Below the pieces are notes generated by a model. The model did not search any database. It was given only the letters and a program-made list of their open reading frames with translations, and was not told the DNA's origin. From positions 62,001 through 126,000 of the forward strand of contig NDFF03000367.1 of the NCBI GenBank assembly GCA_002150815.3: a DNA stretch of 64,000 nucleotides, given 5' to 3'. The translations under genes were made by a program, and so were the position numbers. The number at the start of each line of letters is the position of its first letter. Position 1 is the stretch's first letter. This document shows positions 54,727 to 64,000 of the stretch, one piece after another. This DNA comes from Grammothele lineata (Eukaryota > Basidiomycota > Agaricomycetes > Polyporales > Polyporaceae).

Positions 54727-57700
54727 CTACGCCTTCATACGCTTCTGTGGCGGACCAATGACAACCAGATCGTCTTCATCTAAGTCTTCATTTACCAGGG
54801 TTCGTTGAGACGAGTCTGTCGAAGACCCCACTTGGAAGAGATTAGTGAGGTTCATGCGGCCTGCGTTGACACCGACAGATGAAGACGACTTTGGCCCGTA
54901 GCGCAGATGTCCCTTCTCCACCAGATGCTGTGCACCCAGAGGAGTGAATAGCTTTGACGCAAGATCGTATGGCCCTGAAGAACCGAGGAGCGTCCGCTTG
55001 TATTGCGCTAGAAGGGCTACATGCTCTTCTTCGGAGCGGATCTGAAACGTAGATCCGTACTTTCCTGACGCAAAAATGGCGCTGCCTTTTCCGGTGGCAA
55101 TTCCAAGTCGGACTAAGTTAGCCATTGTCATGCCCTTCTGTCCTAGATAGAGGTAAAGGGAGAGTAAGTAAATCGTTTCGACTCGGAGACGCGGTGAAGA
55201 CTCACTGTGCTTCTCACGCCATTGGCTGGGCACTCCAGAGCCATTCGTGCCAGCATCTGCAGCTCGACGGATTGGTGAAGCGGGATCCATCCAGCAAAGA
55301 ATAAACACTGCGAATTGAGCGGTGATGATGGGGAAGGTGAAGCCCTTCTTGCCTGGCGGAGGGTCAATCAAAGGCACGCGGCGAACGACGTTAATGGATG
55401 TGAGTCGGCCTTGTGGAGTATCCCTGAGCTTGGTGAGTGCGAGCGAAACGTCGTTCGACAGGTTTCGTGATAAGGGATTCATCAGGCGAGGTGATAAGTG
55501 GCCCATGAACAGCGCCAGCAGGAGTGCTAGCTGACAGCTTTCCGACCCCTTGTCTGTGTCCAGCTTGTCATAAGCCCACTGGTAAGCTTCGACTGTGGAA
55601 TCGTCAGAGTTAGCTGTGACCTCCTCCATGGGGGGCCAATCGTCTGGGAGACGAGGGCGGTCGACAAGCATACGCCATTTGGTGAGGTCCAGGTCGTCAA
55701 GCACATAGGCGGCGTTAGGATGCGCGAGGCGTGCCTCCTGGGCATAATTAGGAGCGGGTAAAGGTGCTGGGTGGTTATTCCGGGCTCCAGGGATACGGCG
55801 CTTCTTTGCGGTGGGTTTTTCGACAACGTCCAACCGAGTCCATGTGTAGGGCGAAGGTGAGCTACCGAATTTGGGCGCATCTGGGAAAAAGTTGATGTGG
55901 AGATGTGTGATCGCGTAGGCAAGTGCCTCTTCTAATGCACTCTGTTGCTCACTTGGGGTCGCGGTGCTTGGCATGCATTTAATGGCTTCAGCGTGGACCA
56001 TCTTGAGAGCAGAAGGAAATGTCCCACGTGACCAGGCTGGGGCCTTCATTGAACGCACAGTATCGGCTGAGGCACACACCCATAACCTATGGGCGAACTG
56101 TTGAACGGAGTTGCTTTTTTCCGGTGACGCGGGAAGGCCGCGGTTGAGGTCGGCGGCGGCGGCCATGCTACGGGAAAGAATCTTGCTGAGTCTCTCAATA
56201 GAGTCGACCCCGATCCCTGCTTCAAAGCCTAATACACGCGAGTGTTTCTTCCAGAGGACGAATTGAGCACGTCGAGCGGCGCGCCACTGATCATCAATAT
56301 CAAGTGCACCGCTGCGGGCATCCGCCTCTTCGGTGGTCAGCATGACGTCCACCATGTTGACGACGTCTGTGATGAACGCCTTCATAGCAATGACGGTGAG
56401 GGTCCGGAGAATCTGGCCGAGCGGATCGGAAAGAGAGGCCACGGTGTCGGAAGTGCTTGAGGACATAGATTCGAGCGCCAGTTTAATTTCAAAGTGGGCG
56501 ATGTATGTCTGGCGTTGAACAGCTTATGTTGGCAACAAAGATATTTGAGAACGAGCGGTCGGCAGAGACTCACCTGCCAATGAACGGCGCCGAAGGTTAG
56601 CTCCTGTGCACGACGGGAGGCTACACAGGGTGAACCCGTTCTTGCGTTTCGAGGCCACTGCCGCATCTGGATGTAGGGCGCGGCGTCGTGAGTTGTAGGG
56701 AGAATAAGCTCATCGCTGAATAAGGGCATCAATCCGTCAACCAGGCTGAGGCCCACGAAGAGCGGATCCATGAGCGAGGTGGCGATGACGCGACCGGAAC
56801 CAGTGAATGCAAAATTGAGGACGCGCTCAAGAACACTGATGAGTTCAACGTCTTGGGGCAAAGGCGTGGGCTTTGAGGTTCGAAGGGCGCCGGCAGTTCC
56901 CTTCGCAGCAACGCAGGTCTTGACCAGTGGCTCGCAACGCTTGTGATAGATGCGCTCGAGAGCTACCTGGGTGGGATAGGTGGCCCACAAGTAGAGGTCT
57001 GGCCATATCTGGAGCCATACGTCTGTCAGCGTGTGTCCAGCAGATAAATTTAGAAGATTTGTAGAGTGATAGACCTACACGAGGAACTGTAATAAAAGAC
57101 ACGCTGCGAATAGCGTCTACAACGGACGGGTGGAGGATGGCGCTCATGAGCGGGCGGATGATCGTTTCTTCAAACCCGTCTTGTGCGATCTTCATTTGGT
57201 CGACGTTGTAGAGTTCAATCGATATCAAGTTCTCAAACCGAAGTCTGGTCTTCACCGCCCTTTGCGCTTGTGCGTAAACCCGCTTGGAGGGCATGCACTC
57301 GACCAAATCCTTGTAGAGCTTTTTAGCCGTTCGGAAGCCGTTCTTTCCTGAAGCAAACGCCCCTGCCACAGCGCCGCTCACTATGCCATTGGCGGCAACG
57401 TGTTCGCGCTTGCTGGCTCGGGACATATGAACCCAAGTGGTATACGCCTGAGACTTGATGGGGATGAAACAAGGGCCATTACCGGGGGAAGAACGAATGG
57501 CAAGCGTGAGCATCCAAAGGAGGGGCAGAAGCTCTCTCATAACACCATCAGCTTGCCACTGCCCAATGTCGTTAAGAAAGGCTTGTGGATAGCCAGAAAA
57601 CCGCGGGGACGTTCCAGGACCGTCCGGCGAAGGAGGCGGGAAATCGTTTTCATCAGAGTCTTCTTCGTCGCGCTGTAGATCAGCACCTTCGAAAGCATAC

Positions 57701-59815
57701 ATCGAGTCATCGAGAAAGGCAGAGTCGTAGCCGACGAAGTGGGTGCTTGCTTCCGCCAGGTGTTGCAAAACCCCGCAATAGAGGAATGTGTGTCCGTCCG
57801 GAGCGGGTATCGGCCTCTGTCGTTCGACTCGTTGTCCATCTTCAGTGTAGAGGTGTTCTTCAAGGGGGTATTCGGACACGTCTTCCACAATTTGCCGCTC
57901 TTGCACAATATAGGAGTCGTACAGGGGCCCCCGTTCTGCAACTTCGTCGTCTGGTATAGGAGCCCAGGCTTGCACAGGCGATACACTGAAGGGATATGTA
58001 AACGAGACATTATGAGAGCAGCGTGCCAATTGTTCTCACATGTACTCAGCTGCCAATGCAACTGCCGCACGGTGGACGTAGCGGTAGTTGATATCGTCAT
58101 CCCAGTGCAGAGCACCTTGCTCATCGTCGGCGTTGCCCCATACCAGCCGATTTTGCCCGTATGCAAGGCGAATGCCTACAGGTGATGAGTCCTTGAGAAC
58201 ACCTGCCTTGTAGGTCTCCGGAGCGTTTTGAAGCCAAGTGGCCCAGTTTGCTCTGGCAATCTGGTTGAGATCATCAAATTGCCGGACGGAAAGAGTAGCT
58301 TGACCACGGGCACTGTAGGCGTGATCGTCAGCATCCGCTAAAAAGCATAGAGATGTAAGAATGTGCGCATGCGCGATGCTCGCCGGGTGTGCGTCCACAG
58401 AAAGAAGATGTGAACGGTGAGCGAAAAAATACGACGGTGCGCACAGCCGAAATCACCGGGTATGCGCACTGTAGCTCGGGGGTGCATCGATGCGATTAAC
58501 AAAAGAACAGATGGGGGAGTCACTCACACGAGCGGGGTAGCCGATTTCAGTTTTGCCTCATCGGAGATGTCTGGATAGATTTTGGTCATGGCAAAATCCC
58601 GTTGACCTAGTTTGTGAAGGCAGTAGGCAAGAAAGGCGATCACAGCCCGAGCATCTTCCGCGCGCATCACTGTATTAGTCTTGGGTCGGGCATTCAACTT
58701 CCCATCCGCAGGGAGGCCGATAAGATGGTTAGGAACCATGGCTAGCCACATCGCATCTTTAACGTGATTTTCCCCAATGTAAAGCAATCGACGGGTTGGA
58801 TCAAAAGTGAGGAGCCTTCGGTCGCCACGGAAGTCCCAGTGACGTTTATGGACTTGCAAGGTCATAATAGGGCCTGCATCGTGCAAAACCATTGCATTGC
58901 GCACGTTGGGCAAGAGAACGTCGAACCCAAGACGCGTGGGCTCAAGATAGAGGTAGTCTAAGAACATCTGCCCAGAGATGACGTCAGCGCAACGAATTCC
59001 CAACCAAGCAACCTAGCCTTCGTCCCCTGTCCACAAGCAGGCTGATCGACTTACTGCTTCGGTACGAAACAAAACCTCTTCGCTATCGGGGTCCAGGATG
59101 AACCGCTCGTCGACCACGAGTTTGCGCTTGTCACGGAGCAAACTGAGGGCACGAGTCTCTTGCTTCCCTTCATACATGTCGCGCAACCTAGAAAGGTTAA
59201 AGTCACGCTGCCTCATGCCCATGTATCGCGCCCGCCGTTCTTCTGAGACGATTTTGCTGCTGATGACCCGTTGTGTAATACACTGCTGCGGAACTGCGTC
59301 CTCTGCCTGAAGTGTTGGAGCTACAGCAAAGCTATTATAGTCGTATGGATGAGGCGCCACTGTGTCGTCCTGTGTTGAGAAAGCGTCGGCCCCTTGAGCG
59401 TCTTCGTCATCAGCGACAAAAGGATTGCTGAAGAAGATATTACGTGCGTCGAATATAGCGTATATCAGAATAGAATGAGCAAAGATTCATCGTTGCAAGG
59501 CAGGGGAGTCACTCACTCCTCATTTCCGAATAACGTATCAGACCGAGCAGCTGGACGCGTGATGTCAGGCCCCTCTTCTTCTTCTGAAAAGCCATTATCT
59601 TCAGCTTCACTGTCGCCATTATGATGATGATCTTCGGAGCTAGAGCCAGGGTTAGCTTGAAGTTCTCGTTCATCTTGCTGGAAACCGTCTTCCTCTTCGG
59701 TAGAGGAGTCGACTCGGGCTCGAAATCGTGGGGACTGCCAAGAAACGCGGTGACGGTGATGACGATTGTAATGACCTTCATCATCAGTACTGCCTGAAGG
59801 AGAGGTAGGTGGCAT
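54727..59815 (-). CDS. Large multi-exon gene C2, Agaricomycete protein of unknown function
   Basis: About seven exons: 59815-59517, 59427-59055, 59012-about 58528, about 58339-58038, about 57985-57078, about 57016-56575 and about 56555-54727 (stop 54727). The product is about 1,400 aa. The N-terminus is acidic and His/Ser-rich. Then come a stretch with ERRARYMGMRQRDFNLSRLRD, a conserved-looking block HKRHWDFRGDRRLLTFDPTRRLLYIGENH, a disordered Asp/Glu/Pro part, and a long helical C-terminal half starting YIAHFEIKLALES. I remember similar long hypotheticals in many mushroom genomes but no named domain. The third intron (58528 to 58339) does not resolve in phase, so a tiny exon or an indel may be present. 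The C-terminus ends in an acidic-then-basic tail (DEDDLVVIGPPQKRMKA) that could hold a nuclear signal. Confidence 0.68.
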
Positions 59816-59819
59816 TATA

Positions 59820-60395
59820 GAGAAGGTTGAGGGGAAGGCAAAAGGATGGCAAGGTCAAACTGGACGCTGAGTAGTAGGGCTAACCTGTCCCCCACATGAG
59901 GTTCGTCTTAGGGTTAGGCGTGCAAGCTCGACGATATCCGATTGTATTATTTTTCAAAGATTGGCAATTACAACTGATAAGGCGGAACAGTAGTCGTTAG
60001 GATACAAGCTGAGATCAAAAGTAAGGTTAGTCGAACCGCCTTTCTTTCGGCGGCAAGACCGAGAATGGCGGGTTCATTGATGGCAATTTCCGTCTCCAGA
60101 AAGTAGAACTCCGTGCAGTCGGCCAACGTGCGCTCGCCCAGAATCAGGGGAGGGGCACTCGGGGGCCCGTAGCGGATGCATCGACACCGCCGCCACCACT
60201 CTTGAAATGATCGCAACGGTTTCGCGCTCTCCCCTGGGTGTGCTCTCAACCAGCACGTACAATGCAGAGGGCTATGGAATGATGCAGCTCAAGACGATCA
60301 CTCTATGAAGATAACAAAAGTGCATCTAGTCAAGGGACTCGGGGCCCGAGACCCGGAGCGGCTGGGGTAGTGGAGCGCTACGTTGAGGCTCACAA
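59820..60395. other. Spacer between C2 and the MITE
   Basis: A minus-strand frame at 59968-60249 (93 codons, no ATG) reads like protein in part (FYFLETEIAINEPAILGLAAERKAV, then a hydrophobic end) and may be an exon or relic. No intron partners were found. Otherwise nothing recognised. Confidence 0.3.
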
Positions 60396-60793
60396 TACTG
60401 TAGACTTTCGACCGATGCGGCGCGGGGTGTGACGCATGACGCCCTCAGATGCCCAAAGCGGCGCGTCGCGGCGGGGTGTGACACATGACAGGTCGCCCTG
60501 TGCGGCGCGGCGCAGGGTCGGCGACCCCACACCGCGCCGCAAAAGCGATCTTGAGAGGGTCTGGTATACGCCAAAAGCTTACATTCGTATGCGAAGCGCG
60601 ATTGATTCCGCCGCAGGCGGAACGATTTCGGATTTTTTGGGACATTTTTCGCGATTTCTTACTCTTTTTGGCTCTTGTGACACGTTTGTCGCGAGCGGCG
60701 GGGGCCGCTGTGATGCATGACAGGTGTCCTCAAAGCGGGCGGATGGCCACCTTGTGATGCATGACGCGCCGCATCGGTCGAAACTCTACAGTA
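60396..60793. mobile_element. Mariner-like MITE with TA target sites
   Basis: 27-bp terminal inverted repeats (CTGTAGACTTTCGACCGATG... at 60398-60424 and its reverse at 60765-60791, one mismatch) flanked by TA on both sides, so the element itself is 394 bp. The interior has subterminal repeats of GTG(T)GA-GCATGAC at both ends and no coding frame. TA duplication plus inverted ends fits Tc1/mariner-derived MITEs. Confidence 0.8.
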
Positions 60794-60945
60794 ATGGCCA
60801 TGGCACACACGTTGAAAATCCGAGCGAGTCATACAATATGCTTCGAGGACTACTCAAACGGCATTCGACTATGGTACTATACAGCATGGGCGCATCGCGT
60901 CAACCGGGGCCTGTGGCCGACGGCCATCCCCACTGGTACATCGGC

Positions 60946-63900
60946 CTAGAGAGCACGAGCTTTACCCTTGTCAACTTTAGCCTTCTTCGCACGATGGAGG
61001 CCTTCTGAATCACTCGTGTCCTTGTCAGATCCAGGGCTCTTCATGGGTGGGCCGGCCTGTTGAAGCCGTTGCAACTTGCGCTTCGTGCGGGCTTCGCTCT
61101 TATCACGTGCCTTCATGCTAGAGGCGTCCTTTGCAGTACTGCGGCCTACACCCTTGGTGAGAAAGGCTGCGTGCAGGGCGTGCATATCAAGCACTTAGAA
61201 CTCGGTCGCGTACCTCGTGGATCATCTGAGCCTGAGCCCGTCTTTCGGCGGTCACACCCATTCGTCCTTTTAACCGCCGGGGGCTTACTGCCGCCGCTCT
61301 TCAGGGCTTTTGAGCCGGCGTGTTCAGAGGACGTTGAGGTACCAGAGCTGCGTTGTATGTCCAGGTTTTGCAAAGCTTTACTTTTCTCTCTCGAGCGCGA
61401 AGAGCCCGCTATTGCAGAGGACGGTTGAGAAGGAGAAACGGCCTGGGGCACCCTGGACTCGTAATACGCAAGCTGATGCTCCTGAGAGAGATAGAAGGAG
61501 GGACCTGGCTGTGTGACATCGGGGTCGTCGATGCCAAATCTTTCATGCTCAAACGGTGGAGGGGGATGTGGTGTCTGCGTGACGGTGGGCATCGTGGAGT
61601 TCTGCGGGCCGTCAGGTGCGGGCGATGGAGGATTAGCGCCCAGGTGCGGGGCTTTCATGCCGAGGTGCGGGGACAGTTCATGTGGGCTCGACGTCATTCT
61701 GTAGTATCAAATGCGTTCATCAGATGTTTCTTGTATATCACAGAGAAATATAATGCAGTTCCTACTCACGACGATTTCTCTGACTGAGATGATTCCAAGT
61801 TGGAAGAAGGCAGGGCAGACCCTTGACCTTCCGACAACGCGTCGATCAGGAAGTATGCTTCAAGCGGTGGCACCGTCTCCTCATCGCCGTTACCCTCTAA
61901 TTCCTTCCCCTGAGACGTGCTACGTTATATAGATTGTGTTAGCCCCTATGCATGCACGCAATGCTGATGAAAAGTCCCGCTGACCCTAGAGGCGGCGTAG
62001 TCAGTTTGCGCCGCTTTGAATCCATCTGCTCTTGCTGGGTGGAAAGGGATGATGACCGAGGGCGTTTGTATGCTATGCAGGAAAGCAAGGCGGAGACTGA
62101 CTCGGCACTAACTTCTTCTGAGGCCAAACACTCAGACGATGGCCCAGATGGCGACGGCGTCAGCTGTGTGGCAGTCGTCGGGGACAGTGGCCGTTGGAGC
62201 GAAAGAGGCTTCGTAGGAGCCGTTGACAATCGGTGCACGTGCATTAGGGCAGTAGAGGGTGTATCTGTCGATGGCTGCGGTACTTGGGTTTGTGAAGCCT
62301 TTCCCGGAGAAGATACGTCTGATGGCTGTTGGGAAGTAGACGGAATTCCTGTAGACGGTGTGGGGGTCACCAAACGGCCTGGGGCTGAGGGATGTGGCGA
62401 TCGGGCCGGCAGTGATGCGTTCAATGGGGGCTGAGGTGTTCGCGAGGGTCCGGCAGAGGAAGAGGAAGTTGCGAGCTGGCCCAAAGCTGGGCGATGTGAC
62501 GATCTGTCTGGCAGCAATACATCCGATGGCGGTGGAGGAATGGCCGGGAGTGCAGAAAGGAAGGTCTTTGAGGTCGACAACGACAACGACTTGACGGAGG
62601 CAGTAGCATTTGACGTTTCTCCTCCTGCTGGTGAATTCTAAGATGTTTTTGTTAGCGAAAGGGCGGACGGGCATGCTAGAGAACAAACGGTGTGCATTCC
62701 TTACCTGAACGTTAGGGCCCTCTCCAGATGCGATTGGCAGTGTCGATGTGCTCGAAGTACAGGACTTTGAGAGACTCGTAACAGCATGCTCCATAGCAAA
62801 CCACTGCTTCGGTGTGAAATCTTGGGGCAAACGGCCCGTTTTCGATCCGTCTTGCTTTGTGAGCGATCGCCATGTGTCCCACGACTCCCTTACGTCTCTG
62901 TCGCCTTTGGCCTCCTCTTTGAACTCAGAGAGGGTCAGGAACGACATATCCTGAATACACTCTTCTGTGTTGAACGGAAATGGGGGAATGCGGGGGTCCT
63001 CTGCCGGGGCGACGTAGGGTAAGGTCCTGTGGTAGCCCAACTCGCGAGCCTGCTGCCGCAGAAGATTTTGGAAGAGTCGCTGCAGAGCTATGAGCAACTC
63101 CTTGGTGAAAATCTTTGCTGACACTTACCGCATGCAGCTCTTCCAGCGGCTTAGCGATCCATGGGTGAATCGAACTTGACTTTCCCCGCTCCTTGAGGCC
63201 TGTGCCCAACTGACTAGCGGCATCTAATTTGGCTATGCCTTTGAGAGCGCGTAGAATCTCCTGGCTAGCCTTAGAAAATGCCTGCGCAGCTTCTTGCTGA
63301 CGAATAGGATCCACTGATGATGGAACGTGCGGAGTAGAGAGGCCCTCGGCCGCCTCTTTTCCTGCATTCTTCAACACTGAAACCAGCAAAGCATCCCAAG
63401 GTTGCCATGCGACGGCTATGCCAGCACCGTCTTCCTCCTCGGGATTGAATGAAAGCTGCGGAAGCTGAGGGGACGTGATAGAGCTAAGGAAGGAGTAGAA
63501 GTCTTTCTGGATAGCACAAGCGTCGGGAAGGTTGAGGAGAGCGCCGTGGGTTGTACATAAGACGGACCAGCATACTCGCAGATACTGCGCGACGATGAAG
63601 GGAATCCTCGCTCCACCGCACTTGGCATCACGGAGGAATGTCAGCCAATCATATTCCGTACGAGTGAGAAGGAAAAGCTCAGGAGCCGAAGAGAAGAACT
63701 CTGACAGCCTCCGGACGGTGTTCGGTAATTCAAGTTTGCGTGCGGACTCAGATTTGCTTCCCACAGGATGCGTTTCGGAGATGAAGTTGCCAATGGTAAT
63801 CGCAAGTTTGGAAACCGACTGGGTGTCCTCCATAGTCCAAAATGGCCAATGAAGAGCGGCTGCCTCGGTGTACTTCTCTGCGTCGGGGATGAGGGAGCCG

Positions 63901-64000
63901 CTGTCATCGCCATCATCTTCCTGAGCTCGAGAAGGCAGACGTCTACTTTTGCGGCGAGACGAGGAGTCAGCGGTGGATGAGGATGCGTCCTTCTTCTTTC
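60946..64000 (-). CDS. Large gene C1, 5' end outside the window
   Basis: The frame is open to the right edge (KKKDASSSTADSSSRRKSRR reading in), so the start is missing. Exons: 64000-about 63136 (helical domain, with RTEYDWLTFLRDAKCGG and IPFIVAQYLRVCWSVL); about 63117-62708; about 62637-61991 (very Ser/Pro/Thr-rich); about 61921-61770; 61698-61215; and about 61167-60946 (Lys/Arg-rich tail, stop 60946). Introns are short with GT-AG ends, and the junctions at 61770/61698 and 61215/61167 fit in phase. About 900 aa are visible. The basic tail AKKAKVDKGKARAL suggests nuclear location. The layout (helical N-terminus, long disordered middle) resembles the type B genes, but I cannot show homology. 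Function unknown. An internal ATG at 63833 is not taken as the start because coding-like sequence continues upstream. Confidence 0.62.

Noticed and set aside
61939..62586. A separate 215-codon gene
   Set aside because: It reads as the Ser/Pro-rich internal exon of C1, since flanking exons continue the same frame after short introns.
1..64000. tRNA or rRNA genes
   Set aside because: I found no convincing B-box with paired acceptor arms and no rRNA-like sequence by eye; a covariance-model scan would be decisive.

Overview
The window looks like nuclear DNA of an Agaricomycete fungus (mushroom or polypore type). Supported genes are split by many short introns of about 45-75 bp with GT-AG ends. 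Two F-box proteins, a Plavaka-type transposase and several large 'Agaricomycete-style' proteins of unknown function are present. I see no rRNA, no convincing tRNA, no CRISPR array and no bacterial operon logic. Genus cannot be told from sequence alone, and all family statements are from reading and memory, without searches.

Layout. 1-6.1 kb: a partial minus-strand open frame, then gene A1 (591-1719, +), a repeat-bearing spacer, and gene B1 (4238-6126, -). 7.2-9.0 kb: F-box gene F1. 9.5-13.4 kb: A2 (+) facing B2 (-). 15.8-17.7 kb: F-box gene F2 (-), with a MITE-like element just upstream of its start. 18.4-24.9 kb: an almost complete two-gene Plavaka transposon whose transposase has one in-frame stop. 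25.2-27.7 kb: a hAT-like non-autonomous element carrying a perfect 131-bp inverted repeat. 28-36.7 kb: repeat-rich and gene-poor, with one well-supported six-exon unknown gene (31189-32637, -) and decayed frames. 37.0-39.3 kb: A3 (+) facing B3 (-). 41.9-48.6 kb: B4, A4 and B6, all on the minus strand. 48.7-54.6 kb: transposon debris (a MITE, a broken Plavaka relic), a gene with a PHD-like zinc motif, and a second hAT-like element with an exact 8-bp target duplication. 54.7-64.0 kb: two large minus-strand genes of unknown function (C2, C1), separated by a 394-bp mariner-like MITE.

The most interesting signal is a pair of gene types that recur together. Type A (318-352 aa, four copies) is a diverged paralogous family with a conserved tryptophan/glycine helix block and the first intron at the same place. 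The type B slot (five copies) holds proteins with long Ser/Pro-rich disordered parts and helical or coiled-coil ends; only B1 and B6 clearly share a domain. B6 has six cysteines spaced much like a fungal zinc cluster. In three of four cases an A gene and a B gene face each other tail to tail. A CCCGCACC(TACC)-like motif occurs upstream of all four A genes and of B2, B3 and B6. I infer a locally expanded, co-regulated two-gene module. What it does is unknown; a fast-evolving recognition or regulatory role is only a hypothesis.
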